Source: JANWWM01 sp046292465
GTDB taxonomy: Bacteria; Bacteroidota; Chlorobiia; Chlorobiales; Thermochlorobacteraceae
Direction: 5' to 3'
NCBI GenBank assembly: GCA_046292465.1
Contig: JBKBRB010000002.1
Coordinates: 193,754 to 257,753 of the forward strand
DNA: 64,000 nucleotides
The position numbers were made by a program, and so were the translations under genes. Positions 16,267-25,394 of this stretch are shown here, one piece after another. Every line of letters begins with the position of its first letter. The stretch's first letter is position 1. The notes beneath the pieces are model-generated. The model searched no databases and was not told the DNA's origin. It saw only the letters and a program-made list of their open reading frames with translations.

Positions 16267-18057
16267 TTACTGTCCAAATTCTTTTTCAAACACGGCATCG
16301 TAAAAGCGTCGGAGTGCCGTTGTGTCGGTAACTGTTGGTGCGTCGGCGCGCACAATTACGCGATACATCGGAATGGAGCAAAAGACAATTTTTCCCCGCG
16401 CTTGTCCTGCCTGCCGATAGGTGCGGCGCGAAACCACAAAGCGCGACGCCGTATCAAGTTGATTCTGCACAATCATCGGAAACGAAAGCGGAAGGCTGTA
16501 AAGCGGCACAATGTCGTCAGGATTCTCTACGCTGAACTGCAAGGTATGCGCGCTGGTCGTGTAAGTGCCTGCGCGGAAATTGCCGTTGTAGGAAAGGCTT
16601 GGGAAGGTCGTATCGGCGACATCGCGCACGAGCGTTGCAAACTGCGGATTCGGCGTTTGAAATTGTGCTTGTGGCACAACCCTCGCTGAACTTGCGGGCG
16701 AAAACGAAAGCGAAAGCGCGTCTCTATCGCTTGAAGTGCCAATGGTCATCAGCACATCAACGCCGCTGCTGAGCACATCGGGCAATGCTAATTGCGCCGT
16801 CAGAAAAGACGGATTGTTGTCGGTATACCAAAACACTACATCGTAAAGCAACAAGAGTTTTTTGAGCACGTCGGGCGAACTGTTTTGAATCGCCTGCCTG
16901 CGCAATCGCTCTAAGGTTGCTGAGCCTAACGGGTTCGGCGAAATGATAGGGACTTTGAGCGTAATGACTTCATAGCGCGTGGGATTCACATAGCGTCCGC
17001 CACGAATTTGATTGAACACTTCGGGCAGAACTCTTTCGGCGGGAAGCGGCGTACCTGCGGACGTGATAGCATCAAACGGGTCTCTATCGGCGGGTGCGAA
17101 ATCGTCAATCATCACAAGCGGCGAACTTGAAAGCACTTTTGGCACCCAAACTGAATCCGCTCTTGGAATCCGAATGACTGGGCTGGTTGCACCGGGCGCA
17201 TCGACGGCGCGCGCATAAAGCACATTCGGCGCGTTCATTCGGTAATCAGGAAGGCGCGTTGGGAGCGGCGTATTGCTCGAGCCAACATACACTTTGGCTT
17301 CGGTTACGCCTGCACTTTTTGGCGTCGCGCTTTCCAAAATCACGGTTAAATCTTGTGAGAAAATTGGAATCTCAATCGTCTTATTTGTGGGAAAAGTAGA
17401 ATCGTTGAGGCACAGTTGAACGCCACGAAGCGTGTTCAGTCCATCTCTATCGCTGGCTCTGAACTCAAATTGCGTTACGGGAAGCGAAGTATCGGGAACA
17501 AGCGTCAAAAATCGTTGAACTAATTCAGGCGGAGAATTGCGCACGGGAAAGGTAACGCGCGCAGGCGTTTCATCAATACTGCCAATATCGATAAACGGCT
17601 CGCCTTCGTCATAGCGTCCGTTCCGATTCGCATCGGTGAAGGGCTCTCTGCCGAAATTGATATTGCCGCGAATGAGCGCAGTGTCGTAGCGACCATTTCC
17701 GTTGTCCAAACGCACGGCGGCAACAAAGAGCGTGAACGTCGTGTCTAAGGAGAAGAAGGTTAAGCGAAATGTGCTGTCTTGGCGCGTCGTGAAGGCTGAA
17801 GAAGTATCTGTTCCCCAACGCGTTGAGTCAAAGGTGAGCATAAATCCGCCGACAAATCCGTCAGCCACTGCTCCCGACCAGTTCAGCGTTACGGTGCCTT
17901 GCAAATTCACAAAAATGCGTTCGGTTACGACGCTTGTTTCAGGATTCGAGAACGTGTTTGGCTTGTTAATCGGATTTTCTTCGCACGCCGAAAGCGCAAT
18001 CATCAAAAGAATCAACAGTCCTACGATGCGATTTTGGCGATAGGTGTTCAGGCACAT
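16267..18057 (-). CDS. Large lipoprotein of unknown function with a Ca-binding-like loop
   Basis: A 596-residue protein that I do not recognise as a family. The signal peptide ends in a lipobox (IALSACEEN, Cys at 25). The segment TDANRNGRYDEGEPFIDIG near residues 140-160 resembles an EF-hand or dockerin-type calcium loop. The first 250 residues look like fibronectin-type beta strands (NLQGTVTLNWSGAVADGFVG). The gene lies 58 bp upstream of the TonB-dependent receptor, so it may be its surface partner, although it has no SusD features. Position and anchoring are seen; function is not. Confidence 0.6.
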   Translation of the reverse strand: MCLNTYRQNRIVGLLILLMIALSACEENPINKPNTFSNPETSVVTERIFVNLQGTVTLNWSGAVADGFVGGFMLTFDSTRWGTDTSSAFTTRQDSTFRLTFFSLDTTFTLFVAAVRLDNGNGRYDTALIRGNINFGREPFTDANRNGRYDEGEPFIDIGSIDETPARVTFPVRNSPPELVQRFLTLVPDTSLPVTQFEFRASDRDGLNTLRGVQLCLNDSTFPTNKTIEIPIFSQDLTVILESATPKSAGVTEAKVYVGSSNTPLPTRLPDYRMNAPNVLYARAVDAPGATSPVIRIPRADSVWVPKVLSSSPLVMIDDFAPADRDPFDAITSAGTPLPAERVLPEVFNQIRGGRYVNPTRYEVITLKVPIISPNPLGSATLERLRRQAIQNSSPDVLKKLLLLYDVVFWYTDNNPSFLTAQLALPDVLSSGVDVLMTIGTSSDRDALSLSFSPASSARVVPQAQFQTPNPQFATLVRDVADTTFPSLSYNGNFRAGTYTTSAHTLQFSVENPDDIVPLYSLPLSFPMIVQNQLDTASRFVVSRRTYRQAGQARGKIVFCSIPMYRVIVRADAPTVTDTTALRRFYDAVFEKEFGQ

Positions 18058-18353
18058 TCTTGTTCAAATTGAATTTTGATACCTTTGATTTGCACATCGG
18101 CTTGGTTCAATAGGAGCCGCCCCCTCCTTTGAGCGACTCCCACGAACACATTTCCTTTTCGCTACTCTGAAGCGAAGCATTAAGGAGTTAAGAGTTGATA
18201 GTGAAAAGTTAAAAGCGCGTTCAGCTCTTAATTCTTCACTCTTAACTTTGAACTCACTTGGATTCCTCACTCCGTTCGGAATGGCAACTCGCCGCACCGC
18301 GTCATTCTGAGCGAAGCGAAGAATCCAATCTGGTTTTACTTCATTAAAAGACT
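18058..18353. repeat. Intergenic region with dispersed repeats
   Basis: This 296-bp gap contains GGAGCCGCCCCCTCCTTTGA near 18113, the palindromic repeat at 18185-18279 and GTCATTCTGAGCGAAGCGAA at 18301-18320. No coding gene is visible. Confidence 0.6.
18185..18279 (+). repeat. Palindromic dispersed repeat, copy 2
   Basis: Plus-strand copy of the element found on the minus strand at 9311-9413. It begins GAGTTAAGAGTTGATAGTGA and ends GGATTCCTCACTCCGTTCGG. The halves are inverted. The same GTCATTCTGA motif lies beside both copies, but on opposite sides. Confidence 0.75.
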
Positions 18354-20657
18354 TTACTTCACCAATAGCATTTTCTTCGTTTGCATAAACGAGCCTGCCT
18401 TCAAGCGATAGAAGTAAATGCCGCTTGCAAGGTTTGCGGCATTGAACGGCACTTGATAAGAGCCTTGTCCTTGCGCCGCATTGACGAGCGTTGCGACTTC
18501 GCGTCCGAGAACATCATAGACTTTAAGCGTTACATCGGCGCGTTCGGGCAATTCGTAGCGAATCATCGTGATGGGGTTAAACGGATTCGGATAGTTTTGC
18601 GCGAGTGAGAATTGCTTCGGCGTTGGGTTGACTTTTTCGTTGGTGAAGAGATAGCCTGCATAGTCGCCTGTGCGGCGCGGCGTGAGTTTGTATTGGCTGA
18701 ACGAGAAGAAGTGAATGCCGCGTAATTCTGCAAATCGGTCGCCCACGCGCACCGTGTCTGCATTAGGATTAACAGGAGTGGCTGTGCCGCCGCCACGAAA
18801 ATCCCAGCCTGAAAGGTCATCGACCAAGTAGTCGTCCGTCGTGGTAGCGTTTTGTTGGCGAATGGCAAATTCTTGTCCTGCCAGTCTGGTGCGCGTTACT
18901 TCGACGTTATTGACTTGAACGAGCATGCCTTCGAAGCGTTCGCTACGCACGCGAAGCGTATCGGTGGTCAGCACAAGCGGCGTAATCGGTGTGGTGGCTG
19001 TTCCGATTTTCGTAATAGAGCCGCCTGCTGATTGGCGTGCGTCGATTTGCGTGTAGTTGAACGATTCGCGCACAATGCCTGTAACTTCCACCGAGTCGTT
19101 GCGCACGATTTGTCCTGCGGGCGTTGTGTAGCCGTTAAGCACCACGCGCACGCCGCTAAAGATGCCGCGTCCGTCTTGAATGTGAATCGCAATCGGCGCA
19201 TTAGTCGGCGTTTCATTAAGGTTATCAAGCGAATCTGCCGTTACGGTGCCGCGCACGGTTACCGTTTGGTTAAGAAGTGGCGAGACGACGTTGCTCGTTA
19301 CAGGGTTGTCGTAAGGCGAAAACTGCACATCGAAAATGCCTGTGGAGTTCGCAAAGCGGAAGAAGTTTTTCGCTTGCGCCGTGTCTCTATCCAACACCGA
19401 AAGATTATTGCTTCCAATGGCTTTAACGAAGTAATTGACAAATGTGCCTGCAGGAAAACCGGGAATGATTGCCGTCCAAACTGAATCATTCGTGGTGCTA
19501 CGGGTTGCACTGACCGTCGTGTAAGGTCCAGCAAAGTTTCTATCGGGCAATGTGGTTGTGGTGTTGTAGAAGACTTGCACTGCCACCACGCTGTCGCTTG
19601 CATTTGGCATAGAAACAGTTGTTGTAATGGTTACAGCGGTGTTGGGTGGTGGCACTGCCAAATTGCGAACCACAGAGGCAATCACAGGCGGAAGCGACGG
19701 TGCCAGCACAATGTCGGTTGCTCGGAAGGGGTGCAGCCGCCAAGTTCTGCCGCGCGGACCTGATGGTGGTGGGTTCCAAGTGTCGACCACCAACGCACCA
19801 TTTGAGCGCACTTTGGAGAGAATACCTGTGATGCTCAAAATTGTCGCACCGTTTGGCGGAAGTGGGTCAGGATTAGCAACGCCGCCCGCATTTCCTGCGG
19901 TGCTTCGGAAAAATTTGGAGTTGTCCCCTATTGGAAGCGCAAGCACGCCCGTTTGCGAGGTTGCAAGCGGTTTCGTTACATACCATTCAGGATATCGCCC
20001 ATTTGAACCAATCACTTGGCTTGGCACGACGGCTGTCATCGGACCGGTAATGCGCACAATCGCACCGTCATATTTTTCAGCCAACATATCCATGTTACCA
20101 TCTGTCTTAAAGAGCGAATCCAATGGAATTTCAAGCGTATCGGGAAGCGGAAGCGGATTGGAAAGCGGATTATCGAGGTCGAGCGAGGTAAAGTTAATTT
20201 TATCCAATTCAACCGTGTGATGATAGCCAAGCGGCGAACCAAACGCACTACGAATTCTCGCCGTCAGTTTAATCACTTCGCCGCGTGGCACATTGAAGAG
20301 GCTTGAATCTCGGTTGCCCGCTATGCCAACATCATCAGAAACTTGAATCGCACCGAAGTTCGGCAGTTTATTTCCATTGACGCGCGCCGTATCGGCAATG
20401 TAGATAAGCGCACGGCTTGTACTTCCACCTGTCAGAACATCAAACGATTGGTCTGCCGACCAAATCACTTGTCCAATCACCGTTACGGTATCGCCGTAGT
20501 TGTTTGAGAAATATGGTGCCAGCGGTGTTGCATTGAACCAATTTGCCAGTGAATCGGGGTTTGTCTGTTTGAGCTGCGTAACGGGCGTCAAGGTTTGCGC
20601 CATTGTGCTCAGGCTCATGAGCGTCAGCAGAGAGATAAGGGTTACAAGTTTTCGCAT
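18354..20657 (-). CDS. T9SS-exported protein with OB-fold-like modules
   Basis: A 767-residue protein. The signal peptide (MRKLVTLISLLTLMSLSTMAQ) is followed by modules that look like repeated nucleic-acid-binding or DUF5689-type OB folds (VTVIGQVIWSADQSF; TVTVRGTVTADSLDNLNETP; VEVTGIVRESFNYTQID). The last 85 residues, from SLAQNYPNPFNPITMIRYEL to TKKMLLVK, form a T9SS type A sorting domain. The protein is thus secreted or attached to the cell surface. The catalytic EEP domain present in the 6461-9250 protein is absent, although the OB-like modules resemble each other. Its stop is followed by a repeat-filled gap before the lipoprotein gene. Confidence 0.8.
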   Translation of the reverse strand: MRKLVTLISLLTLMSLSTMAQTLTPVTQLKQTNPDSLANWFNATPLAPYFSNNYGDTVTVIGQVIWSADQSFDVLTGGSTSRALIYIADTARVNGNKLPNFGAIQVSDDVGIAGNRDSSLFNVPRGEVIKLTARIRSAFGSPLGYHHTVELDKINFTSLDLDNPLSNPLPLPDTLEIPLDSLFKTDGNMDMLAEKYDGAIVRITGPMTAVVPSQVIGSNGRYPEWYVTKPLATSQTGVLALPIGDNSKFFRSTAGNAGGVANPDPLPPNGATILSITGILSKVRSNGALVVDTWNPPPSGPRGRTWRLHPFRATDIVLAPSLPPVIASVVRNLAVPPPNTAVTITTTVSMPNASDSVVAVQVFYNTTTTLPDRNFAGPYTTVSATRSTTNDSVWTAIIPGFPAGTFVNYFVKAIGSNNLSVLDRDTAQAKNFFRFANSTGIFDVQFSPYDNPVTSNVVSPLLNQTVTVRGTVTADSLDNLNETPTNAPIAIHIQDGRGIFSGVRVVLNGYTTPAGQIVRNDSVEVTGIVRESFNYTQIDARQSAGGSITKIGTATTPITPLVLTTDTLRVRSERFEGMLVQVNNVEVTRTRLAGQEFAIRQQNATTTDDYLVDDLSGWDFRGGGTATPVNPNADTVRVGDRFAELRGIHFFSFSQYKLTPRRTGDYAGYLFTNEKVNPTPKQFSLAQNYPNPFNPITMIRYELPERADVTLKVYDVLGREVATLVNAAQGQGSYQVPFNAANLASGIYFYRLKAGSFMQTKKMLLVK

Positions 20658-20685
20658 TGTTCCGAAAGTTTAAGTTAAAGAGAGA

Positions 20686-22770
20686 TTACCTAACGACTGC
20701 AAATCGACCTGTTTTCACATCGCCGTTGCGCAGATTTTTCACGGCGACGATGTACAGCCCTGTCGAGAGGGCTTGGTCAGATTTGCTGAAAATATCCCAA
20801 GCCGCTTCGCCACCTGAAAAGGCTCGGCGGTTGGATTGATTGCCGAAAAGGTCGTTCCAGCGGTTATCTCCGCCAGTATATGTTTTTGCATTATGGGTAA
20901 ATCGGTCAATCACATCGCCTGCCACCGTGAAGATGGTAATTTCACATTCAGGTGGAAGGTTCGTGAAGTAAATTTTTTGTTCGCGTCGATTCGGTCCGCT
21001 CCACGCCGCACGCACGTAGAAGGGGTTCGGATAAATGCCAATCGCATCTTCCTTGCGCTCCGTTGGCGTTTTGCCCGGAATTGCCGTCGTGAAGTTTGTC
21101 GAGCGAGCGGATTCTAAACTTTCCAAGCCAATGGCAGTATTGCCTGAATCAAACGCCGTTACATTGAACGCATACTGCCAACCGTTCAAGAGGTTATTGA
21201 ATTCATATTTGTAGAAATACTGATTGGTGTCGCCTTCGAAGGTGATGGGCGTAGGCAGTTTGATGGCGTTGAAGCCGTTATCGAAGCCGATGTTGTTGTT
21301 GGGTTGGTCGAATTGTGCAACGAGTCGGAGCGAGAAGGCTAATCCTTCGCGGCTGCGGTCGTCGCCCGGATTGGTGCGGTAAATGCGATAGCCTTCAAAA
21401 TCTCTGACGCCTGAAAGCAAATCGACCGATTCTTCGGCAGATTTATCCCAATAGAGCGTAACCTTGCGGTCTTCGGGCACAACGCGATAGCGCGGCGACT
21501 TAGGCGGCGAAGGCAAAAGGAATCGGCGAATAATGCCGTCGCCGTTCAAATCTTCTTCGGGCTCGAGAATGCCATTGCCATTTCGGTCGTTACCGTTGAA
21601 GGTGCGTTGCGCAAGGTCAAGGTTATTGATGAGCGTGAGGCGGGCTTCGGGCTTATCGTCGACATAGTCCGCAACGCTCGACGCATTTCGCGCAACCACA
21701 GCGGCAAACGAAATCGTAATCGTGTCGCCTGGCATCAAGGTTGGGAACGGTCCAACGGATAAGAGTTCCAGGCGGTTGCCCGGCTGAGTGCGCAAGGCTT
21801 GACGAATCGAGGCACTGTCGGGGCTGTCAAAGAGCCGTGTGCGCATGCGATTAAATCGGTCGAAGTCGTCGCTCGGCGGACCGGGCACAAACGGGTCTGT
21901 CGCAAAAGCCCACGCTTGAAAATTCGCTCTGAACCCATCTACAAGTCCGGGACGGAAGAGTCGACCTTTATATTCCGCACCTAAAAACTTCATTGAAAAG
22001 TAACTTTGCGTTTCTGATGGTTCGCCTGCGAGGTCAAATTTGTAAGTCGCATCGAGCGAATCGAGATAGCCACCTGCGGCACGGTTGAAAAACGCCGTTC
22101 CTTGTGGTGCGACAAGCCGCGTGTTTCGCACAATCGAGTTTTGGAACATTCCAATATGCGGCAACACTAAGGAATCGTTGCTTCGGTTGACAATCGTATA
22201 GTTCAAAATCACGAAGAAGTTAGCGAACTCAAAATTCCATGCGTAATGCTCTGCTCGAACCGCAATGCGCAAAGGGTTGTGCTGTGGAATAGCACCTGTT
22301 GCACCGGGGCGAATCAAAACCGAATCGGTAAATTCTGCAATCAAATCTTGATGGCTAATCGCGTTGGGATTGAAGAAGGGACTTTCAATTAACGATGAGC
22401 GTTGAATCAAGCCGCGTGCGGTGGCGTCAGTAAATTCGTAGCCTGCGGTGTTGGGGTTTCCTGTGCTTGAGCCTGTTTGAACGACTGCGCCCGTCGTTAC
22501 TTTGGAAATGCCGCCTTGAATTGCGCCAACCCAAAGCCCCGCGTTGAACAAATGCTCAATTTGCGAACCTGTCGGATATTCACACGATGGAATTTGAGGA
22601 AAAAATCGGAAGCCGTTTCCAATCACGCCGTAGTTTGTGATTCCAAGTCGAATCAACCCTACATTTGTTGTTTTCTGTTCGTCAAACAGTTGCGCGAAAG
22701 CAACCTGCCCGAAGAAAACACACCAAACCAAAAGTGTGCAGAATTTCAAGTATAAACTCTGAAGTCTCAA
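20686..22770 (-). CDS. Large secreted protein with a C-terminal sorting-like domain
   Basis: A 694-residue exported protein of unknown function. The signal is CTLLVWCVFFGQVAFAQ. No ATG or GTG lies before it, so the start is a TTG (22770, or a second TTG at codon 8). The segment NDRNGNGILEPEEDLNGDGI near residue 390 is a strong EF-hand/dockerin-like calcium loop. Before it, SRNSxD-rich beta strands resemble carbohydrate- or protein-binding modules. The C-terminus (AIGIYPNPFYVRAAW ... LSTGLYIVAVK ... TGRFAVVR) looks like a divergent T9SS sorting domain. It lies 28 bp upstream of the 18354-20657 gene and is the first gene of the surface block. Confidence 0.7.
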   Translation of the reverse strand: MRLQSLYLKFCTLLVWCVFFGQVAFAQLFDEQKTTNVGLIRLGITNYGVIGNGFRFFPQIPSCEYPTGSQIEHLFNAGLWVGAIQGGISKVTTGAVVQTGSSTGNPNTAGYEFTDATARGLIQRSSLIESPFFNPNAISHQDLIAEFTDSVLIRPGATGAIPQHNPLRIAVRAEHYAWNFEFANFFVILNYTIVNRSNDSLVLPHIGMFQNSIVRNTRLVAPQGTAFFNRAAGGYLDSLDATYKFDLAGEPSETQSYFSMKFLGAEYKGRLFRPGLVDGFRANFQAWAFATDPFVPGPPSDDFDRFNRMRTRLFDSPDSASIRQALRTQPGNRLELLSVGPFPTLMPGDTITISFAAVVARNASSVADYVDDKPEARLTLINNLDLAQRTFNGNDRNGNGILEPEEDLNGDGIIRRFLLPSPPKSPRYRVVPEDRKVTLYWDKSAEESVDLLSGVRDFEGYRIYRTNPGDDRSREGLAFSLRLVAQFDQPNNNIGFDNGFNAIKLPTPITFEGDTNQYFYKYEFNNLLNGWQYAFNVTAFDSGNTAIGLESLESARSTNFTTAIPGKTPTERKEDAIGIYPNPFYVRAAWSGPNRREQKIYFTNLPPECEITIFTVAGDVIDRFTHNAKTYTGGDNRWNDLFGNQSNRRAFSGGEAAWDIFSKSDQALSTGLYIVAVKNLRNGDVKTGRFAVVR

Positions 22771-22932
22771 AGTTGGCGATGCTGGTTAGGTGAACTGCAA
22801 TACGGCATTCAAGATAGGAAAGCCCTCTGAAAAATAAAGTTAAGGAATTGTTAAAAGTCGGGTGATACTGGCACAGGATTTCTTGATATGGCTTGAAATT
22901 ACACAGCGATGCACAGTGTTTAATCTCAATCT

Positions 22933-23760
22933 TTGATAGTTGAAGTCCATCAAAATACAGTCATCTTGACCATTGACGAAAAACGCGCTCGCCTCTTTCT
23001 CATTCTCGGAATGTTTTTCATCACGAATGCGCTTTTAGGTGAGTTTGCTGGCACGAAAGTTTTTTCGCTCGAAGCCACGCTTGGGCTTTCGCCGGCAGAT
23101 TTATCGCTCTTCGGTATTGAGCATTTGTCGTTCAATCTCACGGCGGGGGTGATTGCGTGGCCTTTGGTGTTTGTGCTCACCGATATTATCAATGAATACT
23201 TTGGACGTCGCGGCGTGCGCATTATTTCTTTCATCGCCGCCGGCTTGATTGCTTATTCCTTCATTCTCATTTACATCACGATTCGGCTTTCGCCTGCCGA
23301 CTTCTGGCAGTTTCGCGTGGAAGAGGGGGAACGGCTAAACATGAGCCTCGCCTACAACGCCATTTTCGGACAAGGCTTGTGGATTATCGTCGGCTCATTG
23401 GTTGCGTTTTTGATTGGGCAGTTTCTTGATGTTACGGTATTTGAATTTTTCAAGTCAAAAACTGGTAGCGCAAAAATTTGGCTTCGTGCAACCGGCTCAA
23501 CGCTTGTTTCGCAACTTGTTGACAGTTTCGTTGTTTTGTTCATTGCGTTTTATCTCGGTGCGGGTTGGTCGCTTTCACAGGTGCTTGCCGTTTGCACCAT
23601 GAACTACATTTACAAAGCCATCATTGCCATTTTCAGCACGCCTCTTCTTTACATTGCTCACTTCGCGATTGACCGCTATCTCGGTATCACGACTGAACAG
23701 GCTTCATCTGAACCGCTTCTCGATTCCGAAACCGATATTGCGCCTAAAAAATTAAATTAA
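22933..23760 (+). CDS. Queuosine precursor transporter, YhhQ/VUT family
   Basis: A 275-residue membrane protein with six or so hydrophobic segments. FITNALLGEFAGTKVFSL, LTDIINEYFGRRGVRIISF and the late GSTLVSQLVDSFVVLFIAF are the conserved blocks of the YhhQ (QueT-like, vitamin-uptake-like) family. In E. coli YhhQ takes up preQ0 and preQ1 for queuosine synthesis. The start is a TTG; no ATG gives the full first segment. No queuosine genes are adjacent. The gene is divergent from the surface block at its 5' side. Confidence 0.9.
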   Translation: MIVEVHQNTVILTIDEKRARLFLILGMFFITNALLGEFAGTKVFSLEATLGLSPADLSLFGIEHLSFNLTAGVIAWPLVFVLTDIINEYFGRRGVRIISFIAAGLIAYSFILIYITIRLSPADFWQFRVEEGERLNMSLAYNAIFGQGLWIIVGSLVAFLIGQFLDVTVFEFFKSKTGSAKIWLRATGSTLVSQLVDSFVVLFIAFYLGAGWSLSQVLAVCTMNYIYKAIIAIFSTPLLYIAHFAIDRYLGITTEQASSEPLLDSETDIAPKKLN

Positions 23761-23847
23761 CAGGCTAAACTGAATCGCACCGTGTTTCGTTATATTTCAC
23801 TGACTGAAAGAAGTTCATCTTCTTCAACGAAAAACCTAACTACAACT

Positions 23848-24375
23848 ATGGGCAAATCATTTGCACAGCAAGCGGCTGAAAATAAACCAAGCCTTTGGAT
23901 TAATGTGAGTTTGATGTGGGGCACGGTTTTCTTCATTACGTCTATCTTCATGCTCAAACTCGCCAGCGCGACCTCTTTCTTGCCTGATTGGACCGATTCG
24001 CTTAAAGCCTATCTCTTTTATGTTGTTATGATTGTCATTGTCGCGCTTGGCGGCTATGGCGTGAACAAACTCTACGACCCAAAAGGCGAAAAGCGCGCGA
24101 AGCGTCAAGCCGAAGTAAAATCGGGAATGAAAGAGCAGGTTTTTGTTTCGCTTTTTGGCAGTATCGCAACTGGCTTTGGGTTTTGCTTGCTCACGGCACT
24201 TTCGTTTTTGTGCGCAAAGTGGGCGATGCGTGTTCCAGCGGATTTCTCGATGCAACATGTTTTTGTTGCTGCTATTTACAACATTGGTGCAGGTCTTGGC
24301 GGCTCGCTCTTTACGGGACTTATTTTCGTAGTGCTTAAAGCGATGGGAAAATTTCCGACCGAGCAATCGGCATAA
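23848..24375 (+). CDS. Four-helix membrane protein of unknown function
   Basis: About 175 residues from the ATG at 23848 (MGKSFAQQAAENKPSLWI). Four hydrophobic segments are visible: near 20-42, 55-75, 95-118 and 135-165, with a basic KGEKRAKRQAEVKSGMKEQ loop between the second and third. I do not recognise a family. A possible -7 box (TATATTTC) lies at 23791-23798. The gene is 39 bp upstream of the prohibitin-like gene on the same strand, so the two may be cotranscribed and act at the membrane together. An upstream TTG/GTG-type extension is serine-rich and unlikely. Confidence 0.6.
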   Translation: MGKSFAQQAAENKPSLWINVSLMWGTVFFITSIFMLKLASATSFLPDWTDSLKAYLFYVVMIVIVALGGYGVNKLYDPKGEKRAKRQAEVKSGMKEQVFVSLFGSIATGFGFCLLTALSFLCAKWAMRVPADFSMQHVFVAAIYNIGAGLGGSLFTGLIFVVLKAMGKFPTEQSA

Positions 24376-24414
24376 GTTTTTTTAACCTAACCTTTCAAAC
24401 CTAACTTTATTTCA

Positions 24415-25329
24415 ATGGCATCGCTTATTCTTCTGGCCGTCATTCTTCTTGTGATTAGTTTCACCGCAGGTTCATTCAATCCCGGCTTGCAGCGGTTTGC
24501 AATACTTTTTCGGATTGGCGGCATTGTTGTTTTGTTGCTTGGTCTTTCTTCCGCCTGTTTCCGTGTGATTCAGCCGGGAACGGTCGGCGTTCAAGTCTTT
24601 CTTGGAAAAATTCAAGGGGACGTGCTTACCGAAGGATTGAATTTTATTATTCCGTTTGCAAATGTCGACGAGTTCGATGTCAAGACGCGGAAAATTACGT
24701 TCTCGAGTAGTGAAGAAAGCGGTGATGGCGGTGGTGCAATTGAAGTGCTCAGTGCCGATGGACTGTCGGTTTCGATTGATATGACGCTCAACTATAAGCT
24801 CAATCCGTCTGAAGTGATGCGCGTTCGCAAGGAGCTTGGACCTGGGACAACGTATGTTGATGTTATTGTTGTACCGACTGCGCGCACACGCATTCGCGAA
24901 AATGCTGCGAACTATAATGCCGTTGAACTGTATTCTGCTAAACGTGAAGAGTTCCAATCCAGAATCTACGAAGGCATTAAGCGCGACTTCGAAAAGCGTG
25001 GCATTATTTTAGAAGAGCTTTTAATTCGCAATATCGTTCTGCCCTCTTCTGTTAGAGCCGCGATTGAAGCCAAAATCAACGCTGAACAAGACGCGCAAAA
25101 AATGCAATTCGTGCTCCAAAAAGAACAGCAAGAAGCCGAGCGCAAGCGCGTAGAAGCGCAAGGGATTGCAGACTATCAAACCATCATCAGTCGCTCTCTG
25201 ACCGATAAACAACTTCAATACGAAAGCATCAAAGCCATGCAAGAACTTGTCAAATCACCGAACTCAAAAGTGATTTTTATGGGTGGCGGCAAAGGCGCAG
25301 GCGCGTCGGTGCTTATCGGCGGGAATTAA
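24415..25329 (+). CDS. Prohibitin-like SPFH/Band 7 membrane protein
   Basis: A 304-residue protein. Residues 1-50 hold two hydrophobic segments that anchor it in the membrane. The SPFH domain follows: VIQPGTVGVQVFLGKIQGDVLTEGLNF is the classic prohibitin opening, and YKLNPSEVMRVRKELG and RDFEKRGIILEELLIRNI match the rest. After it comes a coiled coil (INAEQDAQKMQFVLQKEQQEAERKR), which drives oligomer formation, and a glycine-rich tail. Bacterial prohibitins form ring scaffolds with proteases such as FtsH or organise lipid domains. The gene ends 24 bp before a strong hairpin terminator. Confidence 0.9.
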   Translation: MASLILLAVILLVISFTAGSFNPGLQRFAILFRIGGIVVLLLGLSSACFRVIQPGTVGVQVFLGKIQGDVLTEGLNFIIPFANVDEFDVKTRKITFSSSEESGDGGGAIEVLSADGLSVSIDMTLNYKLNPSEVMRVRKELGPGTTYVDVIVVPTARTRIRENAANYNAVELYSAKREEFQSRIYEGIKRDFEKRGIILEELLIRNIVLPSSVRAAIEAKINAEQDAQKMQFVLQKEQQEAERKRVEAQGIADYQTIISRSLTDKQLQYESIKAMQELVKSPNSKVIFMGGGKGAGASVLIGGN

Positions 25330-25352
25330 CTTTTCAAGGCTAAAAAAATTTA

Positions 25353-25377
25353 GGGCGAGCCTCTCTCGCCCTTTTTT
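25353..25377. terminator. Rho-independent terminator, probably bidirectional
   Basis: A perfect 7-bp stem GGGCGAG / CTCGCCC with a 5-nt loop, followed by TTTTTT on the plus strand and a T-rich tract on the minus strand. It lies between the prohibitin-like gene and the convergent recJ and can end both. Confidence 0.85.
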
Positions 25378-25394
25378 ATTTTTACTCCATCTTT

